DNA of 64,000 nt from QUBU01 sp014337915 (GTDB lineage Bacteria > Pseudomonadota > Gammaproteobacteria > Steroidobacterales > GCA-2729495), in NCBI GenBank assembly GCA_030263395.1, contig SZOW01000003.1, positions 124,001-188,000 on the forward strand, in the 5' to 3' direction. This document shows, piece by piece, positions 1 through 13,012 of the stretch. The first letter of the stretch is position 1, and each line of letters begins with the position of its first letter. Below the pieces are notes generated by a model. It saw nothing but the letters and a program-made list of their open reading frames with translations, made no database searches and was not told the origin of the DNA. Position numbers and translations under genes: made by a program.

Positions 1-104
1 CGGAACTGCGTGCGACACTGGCTGGCCTGTTCGGCATCGAGGTGCCGGCTGGTGCGCGATACGACGCCGCGCTGGGACGGATCCTGGCGCGCCCCGCCGC
101 CTGA
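1..104 (+). CDS. C-terminal end of an unidentified protein (cut by window edge)
   Basis: An open frame read from base 3 gives about 33 residues (starting ELRATLAGLF and ending LARPAA) before a TGA at 102-104. The codons have the GC-rich third positions of neighbouring genes, so it looks like a real gene tail. The start lies outside the window. Too little remains to assign a family, and I recognise no motif. It converges with arsC on the opposite strand, with 13 bases between the two stop codons. Confidence 0.5.
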   Translation, partial: ELRATLAGLFGIEVPAGARYDAALGRILARPAA

Positions 105-117
105 GGGTCGCCGGCGC

Positions 118-474
118 TCAGCCGCCCGGCGCGGGCAGCAGCCGGCGGACGTTTTCCGGCGGCCGGCCGATGACGGCGCCGGCATCCGACACCACGATGG
201 GCCGCTCGATCAGGATCGGATGCTCCGCCATCGCGGCCAGCCAGTCGACATCCCCAAGCTCGCGGCCCGCATAGCGCTCGCGGAAGATCGTCTCGCCCCG
301 GCGCACCAGATCGGCCGGCCGGATGCCGAGGCGGTCGACGATAAGGGCCAGCTCGGCCGTCGTCGGTGGCGTGCGCAGGTACTCCACCACGCGCAGGGTC
401 ACGCCGCTGGCGCGCAGTATCTCCAGCGTCGCCCGGCTCTTGCTGCAGGCGGGATTGTGATAGATCGTTAGCAT
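118..474 (-). CDS. arsC: Arsenate reductase, ArsC glutaredoxin-dependent family
   Basis: This 118-residue cytoplasmic protein resembles plasmid-type ArsC, which reduces arsenate to arsenite using glutathione and glutaredoxin. The N-terminus has the signature YHNPACSKSR with the expected nucleophile Cys10. The arginines that bind oxyanion in the family have candidates at Arg58/59, Arg91 (in ERPIVV) and Arg104 (in GRPPENV). It is shorter at the C-terminus than the 141-residue E. coli enzyme, which is common for chromosomal copies. No arsenite pump or ArsR is nearby, so a role as a general Spx/ArsC-like thiol protein cannot be excluded. The start ATG is 29 bases from the divergent lyase gene. 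Confidence 0.85.
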   Translation of the reverse strand: MLTIYHNPACSKSRATLEILRASGVTLRVVEYLRTPPTTAELALIVDRLGIRPADLVRRGETIFRERYAGRELGDVDWLAAMAEHPILIERPIVVSDAGAVIGRPPENVRRLLPAPGG

Positions 475-503
475 GCGCCAAGGATACCGGCAGCGATGAC
501 AGG

Positions 504-1396
504 ATGAACACCCGCATGACCCGCCCCCGCCGTTCCGCGCTCTACATGCCGGGCGCCAACGCCCGTGCCCTCGCCAAGGCGCGCAGCCTCGACGCCGACG
601 TGCTCATCATGGACCTCGAGGACGCCGTCGCCCCGGAAGCGAAGGCCGTGGCGCGCGAGCAGGTCGCCGCCACCCTGGCCGCGGGCGGCTATGGCCGCCG
701 TGAACTGGTGGTGCGCATCAACGGCCTCGACACGCCCTGGGGCGCCGACGACCTGGCCGCCGTGGCCCGCATGCCGGCCGATGCGGTGCTGCTGCCGAAG
801 GTCGAGGATGGCCCGCAGCTGCGCGCGAGCATCCAGCGCCTCGACCAGGCCGGCGGCGGCCGGCTGCCGGTCTGGGTGATGGCCGAGCTGCCGCAGGCGG
901 TGCTGGCCATCGACGCCATCGCCAGCCTGGCCCCGCGCGTGGCGGTGATCGTCATGGGGACGGCCGACCTCGGCCGGGCGCTGCGCCTGCCGGCAGACCC
1001 GTCGCGGCTGGGTCTGCTGCCGGCGCTCGGCCAGTGTCTGCTGGCAGCCCGGGCCCGGGGTCTTGATATACTGGACGGGATTTTCACGGATCTCCATGAC
1101 GAGCCGGGGTTGCGGGCCGCCTGCCAGCAGGGGAAGGCGCTCGGTTTCGACGGCAAGACGCTCATCCATCCTGCCCAGATCGCCACCGCCAACGACTGCT
1201 TCGGCGTGTCGGCGGCCGAGGCGGCCGCGGCGGCCAGTGTCGTGGCGGCCTGGGAGGCGGCGGCAGCCGCCGGCCAGGGCATCGCCGTGCTGGATGGGCG
1301 CATGGTGGAGCGCCTGCATGCCGAGGAGGCGCGTCGCCTGCTCGGCCTGCACGCCGCCTGCAGCGTCGAGGCCGGGGATCCTGACAGGAACAGGGA

Positions 1397-1400
<4 letters not shown>
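504..1400 (+). CDS. CitE/HpcH-HpaI-type CoA-ester lyase (citramalyl/malyl-CoA lyase-like)
   Basis: The 298-residue protein is a TIM-barrel lyase of the citrate lyase beta family. Visible hallmarks are the N-terminal ALYMPGANARAL segment, MDLEDAV near residue 37, VRIN with Arg71 for CoA, candidate Mg ligands Glu128 and Asp155, and the C-terminal GKTLIHPAQI motif. The family cleaves or hydrolyses malyl-CoA, methylmalyl-CoA or citramalyl-CoA. Its stop overlaps the ATG of methylmalonyl-CoA mutase by four bases (ATGA), so the two are translationally coupled. In mammals the relative CLYBL removes citramalyl-CoA and thereby protects B12-dependent mutase, which would suit this context. ATG 504 was chosen; ATG 516 is equally possible. 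Confidence 0.8.
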
Positions 1401-3568
<2,168 letters not shown>

Positions 3569-3639
3569 CGCCTCACGCGGCCCCGGACCGGGCAGCGGCA
3601 GGCGCCGCGCAGGCAATCTGACATCTGGAGAGGCAAGGC

Positions 3640-5172
<1,533 letters not shown>

Positions 5173-5203
5173 TCCCCGCCCGCAACCAGGGGCCGCACCG
5201 AAT

Positions 5204-7189
5204 ATGTTCAAGAAAATCCTGATCGCAAACCGCGGCGAGATCGCCTGCCGCATCATCCGCAGCGCACGCCGCATGGGGATCGGCACCGTGGCGGTGTACT
5301 CCGACGCCGACCGGCACTCGCTGCATGTGCGCATGGCCGACGAGGCGGTGCACATCGGCCCGGCGCCTTCCGCGCAGAGCTACCTGGTCGCCGAACGCAT
5401 CATCCAGGCCTGCAGGGACACGGGCGCCGAGGCCGTGCACCCGGGCTTCGGCTTCCTTTCCGAACGGGCCGCATTCGCCGAGGCACTGGCCGCGGCGGGC
5501 ATCGTCTTCATCGGGCCGCGGGTGCACGCCATCACCAGCATGGGCGACAAGATCGCCTCCAAGCTGCTGGCGCAGAAGGCCGGCGTGACCACCATCCCGG
5601 GCTTCACCGGGGTCATCGAGGGGCCGGACCATGCGGTGAAGATCGCGCGCGAGATCGGCTACCCGGTCATGCTCAAGGCCTCCGCCGGCGGCGGCGGCAA
5701 GGGCATGCGGGTGGTGCGCAGCGATGCCGAGTGCCGCGATGGCTTCCAGCGCGCCACCAATGAGGCGGTGGCCTCCTTCGGCGATGGCCGCGTGTTTGCC
5801 GAGAAGTTCATCGAGGACCCGCGCCACGTCGAGATCCAGGTGCTGGCCGACCAGCACGGCAACGTCATCTACCTGGGTGAGCGCGAGTGCTCGATCCAGC
5901 GGCGCCACCAGAAGGTGCTGGAAGAGGCGCCCTCGCCGCTGCTGGACGAGAAGACCCGCCGCGCCATGGGCGAACAGGCCGTGGCGCTGGCGAAGGCCGT
6001 GGACTACTGCTCCGCCGGCACCGTGGAGTTCGTCACCGACCAGAACCGCAATTTCTATTTCCTGGAGATGAACACCCGCCTGCAGGTGGAGCACCCGGTG
6101 ACGGAAATGGTCACGGGAGTCGACCTGGTGGAACTCATGATCCGCGTCGCCGCCGGCGAGAAACTGCCCATGGCGCAGCAGGACGTGAAGCTCAAGGGCT
6201 GGGCGCTCGAGGCCCGGGTCTACGCCGAGGATCCGTTCCGCAATTTCCTGCCCTCCACCGGCCGCCTGGTGCGCTGCCAGCCGCCGGAGGCCAGCGCCGC
6301 CGTGCGCATCGACACCGGCATCGAGGAAGGCAGCGAAGTGTCGATGTACTACGACCCGATGATCGCCAAGCTGGTGACCTGGGGCGATACCCGCGCGCAG
6401 GCCATCGACCGCATGCAGGATGCGCTCGATGCGTACTACATCCGTGGCGTCTCCCACAACATTGCCTTCCTGAACGCGGTGCTGTCGAAGCAGCGGTTCC
6501 GCGATGGCCGGCTGAGCACCGGCTTCATCGCCGAGGAGTATCCGGACGGCTTCCACGCCGCCGACGTGCCGCAGGCCGACCCCGGGCTGCTGATCGCCGT
6601 CGCCGCGACCATCCACCGCCGCTTCATGGACCGCGCGGCAAAACTCTCCGGCCAGCTACCGAGCCACGAGCGCGTGGTCGGGGCCAGCTTCGTCGTCATC
6701 ATCGACCGCAGGCACCACGGCGCATCCCTGGAGTGCCTGCCGGGCGGTTGCCGGGTGCGCGTCGGCAGCACGGACTACGAGGTCCTCAGTGACTGGCGCA
6801 TGGGCCAGCCGTTGTTCCGCGGCACGGTCAACGGCGAGGCGGTCTGCATCCAGGTCGATCGCGTGGGCATCCGCTACCGCCTCACCCGCCGCGGCTCGCA
6901 GGTCGATGCGCTGGTGGTCACGCCGTCCACGGCAGCCGTCGAACAGTTGATGCTCGAGAAGCAGCCCCCCGACCTGTCGAAGTTCCTGCTTTCGCCGATG
7001 CCGGGGCTGCTCAAGCGCCTCGCGGTGAAGGTGGGCGACGAAATCAAAGCCGGCGAAGAACTGGCCGTGGTCGAGGCCATGAAGATGGAGAACAGCCTGC
7101 GCGCCACGGATGACGTGAAGATCGGCAAGCTGCTCGCCACCGAGGGCCAGAGCCTGGCGGTGGACCAGCCGATCCTGGCCTTCGATTGA
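5204..7189 (+). CDS. pccA: Propionyl-CoA carboxylase alpha (biotin carboxylase/biotin carrier) subunit
   Basis: The 661-residue protein combines an ATP-grasp biotin carboxylase and a biotin carrier. It opens with FKKILIANRGEIACRI, has the glycine-rich ATP loop KASAGGGGKGMR, and the catalytic EMNTRLQVEHPVTE segment. A linker of about 150 residues, as in PCC alpha, precedes the carrier domain. EAMKMEN at the C-terminus places the biotinylated lysine at about Lys627. It partners the beta subunit encoded directly upstream and makes (S)-methylmalonyl-CoA for the epimerase encoded two genes downstream. Confidence 0.95.
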   Translation: MFKKILIANRGEIACRIIRSARRMGIGTVAVYSDADRHSLHVRMADEAVHIGPAPSAQSYLVAERIIQACRDTGAEAVHPGFGFLSERAAFAEALAAAGIVFIGPRVHAITSMGDKIASKLLAQKAGVTTIPGFTGVIEGPDHAVKIAREIGYPVMLKASAGGGGKGMRVVRSDAECRDGFQRATNEAVASFGDGRVFAEKFIEDPRHVEIQVLADQHGNVIYLGERECSIQRRHQKVLEEAPSPLLDEKTRRAMGEQAVALAKAVDYCSAGTVEFVTDQNRNFYFLEMNTRLQVEHPVTEMVTGVDLVELMIRVAAGEKLPMAQQDVKLKGWALEARVYAEDPFRNFLPSTGRLVRCQPPEASAAVRIDTGIEEGSEVSMYYDPMIAKLVTWGDTRAQAIDRMQDALDAYYIRGVSHNIAFLNAVLSKQRFRDGRLSTGFIAEEYPDGFHAADVPQADPGLLIAVAATIHRRFMDRAAKLSGQLPSHERVVGASFVVIIDRRHHGASLECLPGGCRVRVGSTDYEVLSDWRMGQPLFRGTVNGEAVCIQVDRVGIRYRLTRRGSQVDALVVTPSTAAVEQLMLEKQPPDLSKFLLSPMPGLLKRLAVKVGDEIKAGEELAVVEAMKMENSLRATDDVKIGKLLATEGQSLAVDQPILAFD

Positions 7190-7220
7190 GCCACCGGCCG
7201 CAACGCCGCGCAGTGCCTGC

Positions 7221-8224
7221 ATGAACGCCCGGAGCCAGACCAACCCGGAAGACCTGGCCGCGGCGCTGCGTGCCGGCGACCGTCGCGCGCTGGCCCGCGC
7301 CATCACCCTGGTCGAGTCCGCGCGGCGCGAGGACCAGGCGCCGGCCAACCGGCTGCTGGCGCTGCTGGCGCCCCATGCGGGGCGGTCGATCCGCATCGGC
7401 GTATCCGGCGTCCCCGGGGTGGGCAAGTCGACCTTCATCGAGGCGCTCGGCAACCATGTCATCGACCAGGGCCACAAGGTGGCCGTGCTGGCCGTGGACC
7501 CCTCCTCGGCCATCAGCGGCGGCTCGATCCTCGGCGACAAGACCCGCATGGAAAAGCTCGGGCGCCGGCTCGAGGCCTTCATCCGGCCCTCGCCTGCCGG
7601 CCGCACCCTGGGCGGCGTCACGCGCCACACGCGCGAAGCCATGCTGGTCAGCGAGGCCGCCGGCTTCGACGTCATCCTGGTCGAGACCGTCGGTGTCGGC
7701 CAGTCGGAAACCGCGGTGGCGGAGATGACCGACATGTTCCTCCTGCTGCTGCTGCCCGGCGGTGGCGACGAACTCCAGGGCATCAAGCGCGGCATCATGG
7801 AGCGCGCCGACCTGGTGCTGGTCAACAAATGCGATGGCGATCTGCAGGCCGCCGCGCAGCGTGCCGCCGCCGATTACCGCAACGCGCTGCGCCTGCTGCA
7901 GCGGCGCGCGGCCAGCTGGCAGGTCCCGGTCCAGGCCTGTTCGGCGCGCGATGGCGCCGGCATCGCCGAGGCCTGGCAGGCCATCGGCCGCTTCCGTGCC
8001 ACGGTGACTGCCAGCGGTGACTTCGCCGCCAACCGCGCCGCGCAGGCCCGCGCCTGGCTGTGGAGCGAGATGGCGGAAACCCTGATCGACGCCCTGCGCG
8101 CCGACCGCGCCATGCAGGGCAAGCTCGACGCCATCGAGGCCGCCGTCGCCGCGGGCAGTGCTGCACCGCGGGTCGCCGCCGCGGAACTCGTCGACATCTT
8201 CCTCAGGTCCGGAAAGGCCCAATC

Positions 8225-8228
<4 letters not shown>
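7221..8228 (+). CDS. meaB: Methylmalonyl-CoA mutase-associated GTPase MeaB
   Basis: This 335-residue G3E-family P-loop GTPase is the chaperone that gates loading and repair of the mutase B12 cofactor. The Walker A loop is G63-VPGVGKS70. VLAVDPSSAISGGSILGDKTRM matches the conserved MeaB/ArgK region in two adjoining pieces, followed by VETVGVGQSE and the guanine-specificity motif VNKCD. The gene lies between the carboxylase and epimerase genes, and its stop overlaps the GTG start of the epimerase gene. Older annotations call this family ArgK, an amino-acid-transport kinase; the genomic context supports the MeaB role. Confidence 0.95.
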
Positions 8229-8632
<404 letters not shown>

Positions 8633-8661
8633 TTGCGCCACCGCCCGCGTCCCGACAGGCC

Positions 8662-9639
8662 TCAGCCGGCGAACTGAGCCGCGGCCGCGCGCAGCGTGGC
8701 GCTGTTGATGGCCGCCGCATACTGCGCCTCGTAGCCCGCGCCCTTCAGCGTCTTGCGCACGATGCTCTCGAGGTTGGGCCGCTTTTCACCGGGCCCCTCG
8801 CCGCTGCCGATGCCACCGCCGAACTCGATCATGTGGCTGACGCCCTGCTGCATGGCGGTCGCCAGGCAACCCACCCAGTTCACCGGATTGAAGAGCTGGA
8901 AGAACAGCCGCGTGCGGATCGCCCCTGCCTCGGGCTCGTGCACCTCCGCGCTGTAGTTGGACAGCACGCCGGCGGTGGGCGGGGCGAACGGCGTGGCATC
9001 GAGTGACTCGCGGAAACGCCGCGCCGCCTCCACCATCAGGTAGGTGTGGAAGGCGCCTTCGGTGGCCAGCCGTACCGGACGCCTGCGTGGATTGATACGC
9101 TCCATCTCGGCGGCCAGCGTCTCGAGGTCGGCATCGCGGCCGCCGACCACCGTCTGCTCGGGCAGGTTGATGCTCGCCACCTGGCAGTAATGCCGGTCGG
9201 CGATGGCGCGCGCGGCGGCGGCATCGAGCCCGAGCGCCAGCATGCCGCCCTCGCCGTGCTCGCCCATCAGCTCCCCGCGCCGGCGCACCAGCCGCAGGCC
9301 ATCGGCAAGCCCCAGGCTGCCGGTCGCGACCAGTGCGGTGTACTCGCCGAGGCTGTGCCCAGCGGCCAGCGCCGGCACCAGCGGCTGGCCCAGCAGTTCG
9401 CGGAATACCCGCAGGCAGGCTACCTCGTGGGTGAGCAGCGCCGGCTGGGTGTTGCGCGTGAGGCCGATCTCGCCGGCGGGGTCCTCGAAGGACAGGCGGG
9501 CCATGTCGAAGCCGAGGGCCTCGCTGGCCTCGGCATAGGTCTCACGGGCAACGCTGAACTCCGCGCAGAGGTCGCTGCCCATCCCGCGGTACTGCGAACC
9601 CTGCCCCGGGAACACGAACATGATGCGCCGCTCGGCCAT
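8662..9639 (-). CDS. FabD-like malonyl-CoA:ACP acyltransferase, stand-alone
   Basis: The 325-residue protein is an acyltransferase of the FabD type. It has FVFPGQGSQ near the start, the nucleophile motif GHSLGE with Ser96, and the catalytic His198 in GAFHTYLM. FabD transfers malonyl groups from CoA to acyl carrier protein. No other fab genes flank it. The C-terminal segment, normally an EVGPGKVL-type loop, is replaced by FGGGIGSGEGPGEKRPNLE, so it may be a paralogue with a different acyl or carrier partner. ATG 9639 was chosen because a GAGGTGG ribosome site lies five bases upstream; an upstream start in the same frame has no such site. Confidence 0.85.
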   Translation of the reverse strand: MAERRIMFVFPGQGSQYRGMGSDLCAEFSVARETYAEASEALGFDMARLSFEDPAGEIGLTRNTQPALLTHEVACLRVFRELLGQPLVPALAAGHSLGEYTALVATGSLGLADGLRLVRRRGELMGEHGEGGMLALGLDAAAARAIADRHYCQVASINLPEQTVVGGRDADLETLAAEMERINPRRRPVRLATEGAFHTYLMVEAARRFRESLDATPFAPPTAGVLSNYSAEVHEPEAGAIRTRLFFQLFNPVNWVGCLATAMQQGVSHMIEFGGGIGSGEGPGEKRPNLESIVRKTLKGAGYEAQYAAAINSATLRAAAAQFAG

Positions 9640-9724
9640 GGAACCACCTCGGTGATGACAGGGCGCAGAGAATAGCAAAACGGGGGCGCTGCGAGCCGCT
9701 GCCCACAGCGCCCCCGCGGACGGA

Positions 9725-10198
9725 TCAGGCGTTCTCCAGCAGGCTGCGCAGCATCCACGCAGTCTTCTCGTGGATCTGCATGCGCTGGGTCAGCAGGTCG
9801 GCGGTCGGCTCGTCGCCCACTTTGTCGACCAGCGGGAACAGCTTGCGCGCCGTGCGCACCACCGTCTCCTGCCCCGCCACCAGGTCACGGATCATGTCCT
9901 CGGCGGCCGGTACGCCGGTCTGTTCCTCGATCGAGGTCAGCCTGGCGAAAGCCTTGTAGGACCCCGGTGCCGGGTAACCCAGGGCACGGATGCGCTCGGC
10001 GATGACATCCACCGCCAGTGCCAGTTCGGTGTACTGTCCCTCGAACATGAGGTGCAGCGTGTTGAACATGGGCCCGGTGACATTCCAGTGGTAGTTGTGC
10101 GTCTTCAGGTACAGCGTGTAGCTGTCGGCCAGCAGCTTGCCGAGTCCCTCCGCGATCGCCCTGCGGTCCTTGTCCTTGATGCCGATGTCGATTGCCAC
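9725..10198 (-). CDS. dps: Dps-family DNA-binding ferritin-like protein
   Basis: This 157-residue four-helix protein belongs to the Dps/miniferritin family, which oxidises and stores iron with peroxide and shields DNA. The inter-subunit ferroxidase ligands are visible: His37 in NYHWNVTG, His49 and Glu53 in LHLMFEGQ, with Asp64 and Glu68 in VDVIAER. It starts at GTG 10198, with an AGAGGAG ribosome site six bases upstream. There is no extended lysine-rich tail, so DNA binding may be weak. The gene is divergent from an OxyR-type regulator, which fits peroxide induction. Confidence 0.9.
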   Translation of the reverse strand: MAIDIGIKDKDRRAIAEGLGKLLADSYTLYLKTHNYHWNVTGPMFNTLHLMFEGQYTELALAVDVIAERIRALGYPAPGSYKAFARLTSIEEQTGVPAAEDMIRDLVAGQETVVRTARKLFPLVDKVGDEPTADLLTQRMQIHEKTAWMLRSLLENA

Positions 10199-10297
10199 GG
10201 GATTCTCCTCTGGTTTTCCACGGCTCTATCCTAGCCCGCCCGCGGAATCATTCCAGTAGAATGTTGTGAACGGATTGTTCGCCTTTCTGGATCAACC
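10199..10297. promoter_or_regulatory. Divergent dps/oxyR intergenic region
   Basis: This 99-base gap separates divergent dps and oxyR and must hold both promoters and probably OxyR sites. It is more AT-rich than the surrounding genes between about 10245 and 10290. A short imperfect inverted repeat (GGCT-CTATCCT-AGCC) lies near 10224-10238 and includes a CTAT tetranucleotide of the kind OxyR contacts. I could not find a complete four-part OxyR motif or a clear -35/-10 pair, so exact positions are not called. Confidence 0.4.
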
Positions 10298-11233
10298 ATG
10301 GCCCGCGCAAGGAATCAGGCGGCAAAGCCCCGCCACCTGCCGACGGTGCGCCAGCTGCGCTACTTCGTCACCCTGGAGCGCCTCGGGCACTTCGGCCGGG
10401 CGGCAGCGGCCTGCTGTGTCTCGCAGTCCGCCTTCAGCGTCGCCATCCGCGAACTCGAGACCCTGCTCGGCATCAGCCTGGTCGAGCGCAGCAACCGGCG
10501 CGTCACCATCACCCCCAGCGGCCACGACATCGCCACCCAGGCCCGGCTCTGCCTCGGGGACATCGAGAGCCTGGTGGAGATGGCGCAGGAGCGCCGGCAG
10601 GCGCTGAGCGGCCCGCTGCGCCTGGGCGTGATTCCCACCATCGCGCCGTTCCTGCTGCCCGCGGCCCTGCCGCGGCTGCGGCGCAAGTTTCCCGCTCTGC
10701 ATCTGTTCATCCGCGAGGGGCTGACCGGTACGCTGCTCGATGAACTGGCCCAGGGCACGCTGGACCTGCTGCTGGTCGCCCTGCCCCACGAGCTGCCGGG
10801 CGCCGAGGTCATGCCGCTGTTCCACGAACGCTTCCTGCTCGCCTGCCGCGAGGACACGCGCCTCACTGACCCGCAGCACTTCCTGGTGAACCGGCTGGCG
10901 CCGGAATCGATCCTGCTTCTCGAGGAAGGCCACTGCATGCGCGACCACGCGCTGGCCGCCTGCCGCCTGCGCAGCCGCGGCCGGGTCAGCCCGTTTGCCG
11001 CCTCGAGCCTGCACACCTTGCTGGAGATGGTGGATGGCGACCTTGGCATCAGCTTCGTACCGGAGATGGCCGTGGGCTCGGCGCTGCTCCGGCACACCCG
11101 CGTGCGCACCTGGCCGCTGCCCGGTGGGGCGGGCCGCGAGATCGCCCTGTGCTGGCGGCGCCGCTCGGCCCGCGGCGCGGACTTCCGCCAGCTCGGCGAG
11201 CTGTTTCGCCAGGCCCGGCCGCAGGCCGGCTGA
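10298..11233 (+). CDS. oxyR: LysR-family peroxide regulator OxyR
   Basis: The 311-residue LysR protein has an N-terminal winged helix (about 15-75, LRYFVTLERLGHFGRAAAAC) and a substrate-binding-like C-terminal half. The redox pair is visible: GHC213-MRDHALAA-C222, with the nine-residue spacing of Cys199/Cys208 in E. coli OxyR. Peroxide would form this disulfide and switch the protein to an activator. Its divergent neighbour is dps, a classic OxyR target. An extra N-terminal run of about ten basic residues precedes the usual start; an internal start is possible but none has a better ribosome site. Confidence 0.92.
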   Translation: MARARNQAAKPRHLPTVRQLRYFVTLERLGHFGRAAAACCVSQSAFSVAIRELETLLGISLVERSNRRVTITPSGHDIATQARLCLGDIESLVEMAQERRQALSGPLRLGVIPTIAPFLLPAALPRLRRKFPALHLFIREGLTGTLLDELAQGTLDLLLVALPHELPGAEVMPLFHERFLLACREDTRLTDPQHFLVNRLAPESILLLEEGHCMRDHALAACRLRSRGRVSPFAASSLHTLLEMVDGDLGISFVPEMAVGSALLRHTRVRTWPLPGGAGREIALCWRRRSARGADFRQLGELFRQARPQAG

Positions 11234-11250
11234 AGACGGACCCCGGCCCC

Positions 11251-12096
11251 TCAGCCGCTACAGAGCTCCGCCGCCTCGCGCAGCAGGCGCTCGCGGCGCG
11301 AGGCCGGCAGCCGCAGCAGGTCGAGTACCGCGGGCTGCTCCAGCACGTCACGGGCCAGCACCAGGCCCTGCTCGAGCAGGCGCGTCTTCTCCGCCCGGGC
11401 CAGCCCCGCGAGGCAGGTCAGCGGATGCAGTCCGGAACGGTCGATGCGCTCCCGCAGGCTGCCGCCCGCCGGCTGGTCCCAGCCCACGAGGTTCAGGCCG
11501 ACACACTGGCCATAGCGCAACGCATCGCTGCTGAAGCGCGTGTTGGTCACCAGCCAGCCCTGGTGGAAGCGTGCGCCGTTGCCCGGCTGCTGCTGCCAGC
11601 GCTGCGCCACGTCGGTGAAGCGCGCCTGGATGTACAGCGGGATCTTCACGTCGCAGACCCGGCCCGGGACATTGTGGTACTTGCACTCCACCAGGAAATG
11701 CTGGTGCTCGCGGTCGGCGATGACATCGACTTCATGGCGGACGCAGAGGCCCTCGACCAGGACCCGCAGCTGCACGCTGTAGCCTTCGTGCCGGAGGATG
11801 CGGGCCACGAAATCCTCGAACGGGAAGCCCGACGGCCCCAGGTCGAGGATGGCCTGCTTCAGCCGGTAGCGGCCGGCCACCCGGCGGGACTGCCGATGCA
11901 GCAGGCGGAAGGCCATCCTGTACAGGCGCCGCGTGGTGATACCCGGCTGCAGTTCCGGCTGGATGGCCGCGGCGATGGCCGCGCTCATGTCCGGCGTAGC
12001 GCCCGCGCACTCCAGGGAGCGGCGCAGCTTCGAGGCATCGAATGGGACCTGCTCGCCGTTGGCCTTGGTCACCAGCAATGGGTTTCCGGGGGACAT
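11251..12096 (-). CDS. ATP-cone plus Mrr-like PD-(D/E)XK nuclease protein
   Basis: This is a 281-residue two-domain protein. Residues 5 to about 88 resemble an ATP-cone (VTKANGEQVPFDASKLRRSLE), the nucleotide-sensing module of ribonucleotide reductases and NrdR. Residues 90-200 resemble a type IV/Mrr restriction-like nuclease: FEDFVARIL, then Asp124 (EVDVIADRE) and Glu137-x-Lys139 (VECKY), the PD-(D/E)XK core. The C-terminal region has no recognised domain. It is the last gene of a minus-strand run after gluQ, 20 bases apart. ATG 12096 was preferred over an in-frame TTG at 12120. The biological role is unknown; nucleotide-regulated DNA cleavage is inference. Confidence 0.75.
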   Translation of the reverse strand: MSPGNPLLVTKANGEQVPFDASKLRRSLECAGATPDMSAAIAAAIQPELQPGITTRRLYRMAFRLLHRQSRRVAGRYRLKQAILDLGPSGFPFEDFVARILRHEGYSVQLRVLVEGLCVRHEVDVIADREHQHFLVECKYHNVPGRVCDVKIPLYIQARFTDVAQRWQQQPGNGARFHQGWLVTNTRFSSDALRYGQCVGLNLVGWDQPAGGSLRERIDRSGLHPLTCLAGLARAEKTRLLEQGLVLARDVLEQPAVLDLLRLPASRRERLLREAAELCSG

Positions 12097-12116
12097 CGCC
12101 GGCAAGTTATCAGGCC

Positions 12117-13010
12117 TCAACCGCCCTGTGCCAGCGCCAGCACCGCCGCCGGCGCGAGGCCGCGGGCACGCAGCTCGGCGAGCTGAAGGTCGTGGTCACG
12201 CTTGGCGAGGCGCCGCCCGCTGGCATCGCGCAGCAGCCGATGGTGGTGGTAGCGTGGTGCATCGAGGCCGAGCACCGCCTGCAGCAGGCGCTGCACATGG
12301 GTGGCGGCGAACAGGTCCTCGCCGCGGGTCACCAGGGTCACGCCCTGAAAGTGATCATCCAGCACCACGGCCAGGTGATAGCTGACGCCGACATCCCTGC
12401 GGCCGAGCACGATATCGCCGCAGGCGAGCGGCGCCACCGGCTGGTGGCCGGACTCACCGGCCGGGCCGCGCCCGGTTTCCTCGAACCACAGCTCGCGCCC
12501 GCCCAGCGCTGCCAGGCAGGCGGACGCATCGAGCCGCCAGGCATGCGGCTCGCCGGCCGCCCGTCGCTGTTGCCGCTGCCCGGCGGACAGGTCCCTGCAG
12601 GTACCCGGGTACAGCGGCCCTTCCGGACCCTGCGGTGCCGCGGGCATGGCAGCGATTTCCGCGGCGATCTCCGCCCGCGTGCAGAAACAGGGATAGGCCA
12701 GGCCACGTTCCGCGAGGCCGGCGAGCGCTTCACGGTACTGCGCGAGGCGCGTCGATTGCAGCAGCACCGGCAGCTCCCAGCGCAGCCCGAGCCAGGCCAG
12801 GTCTTCGAAGATGCCATCGATGAACTCCGGCCGGCAGCGCACGCTGTCGATGTCCTCGATGCGCAGCAGGAAACGTCCGCCGCTTGCCTCTGCCAGGCGC
12901 GCGGCGGTCACCGCGGCCAGCGCATGGCCGAGGTGCAGGCGGCCACTGGGGCTCGGGGCAAAGCGCGTGGTCTGCGCCGTGGCTGGCGAATGCTGCCCCG
13001 GCGCGGCCAT
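12117..13010 (-). CDS. gluQ: Glutamyl-Q tRNA(Asp) synthetase
   Basis: The 297-residue protein is a truncated glutamyl-tRNA synthetase without an anticodon-binding domain, the hallmark of GluQ-RS (YadB). This enzyme attaches glutamate to queuosine in tRNA(Asp). The HIGH-type motif is HLGHA (His26-His29) after RFAPSPSGR, and the KMSKS-type site is GRRLAKRD near the C-terminus. CFC and YPGTC supply the usual zinc-binding cysteines. The start lies two bases after the stop of the thiamine-diphosphate enzyme, so it shares that transcript. In enterobacteria gluQ often follows dksA; that linkage is absent here. Confidence 0.93.
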   Translation of the reverse strand: MAAPGQHSPATAQTTRFAPSPSGRLHLGHALAAVTAARLAEASGGRFLLRIEDIDSVRCRPEFIDGIFEDLAWLGLRWELPVLLQSTRLAQYREALAGLAERGLAYPCFCTRAEIAAEIAAMPAAPQGPEGPLYPGTCRDLSAGQRQQRRAAGEPHAWRLDASACLAALGGRELWFEETGRGPAGESGHQPVAPLACGDIVLGRRDVGVSYHLAVVLDDHFQGVTLVTRGEDLFAATHVQRLLQAVLGLDAPRYHHHRLLRDASGRRLAKRDHDLQLAELRARGLAPAAVLALAQGG

Positions 13011-13012
13011 CC

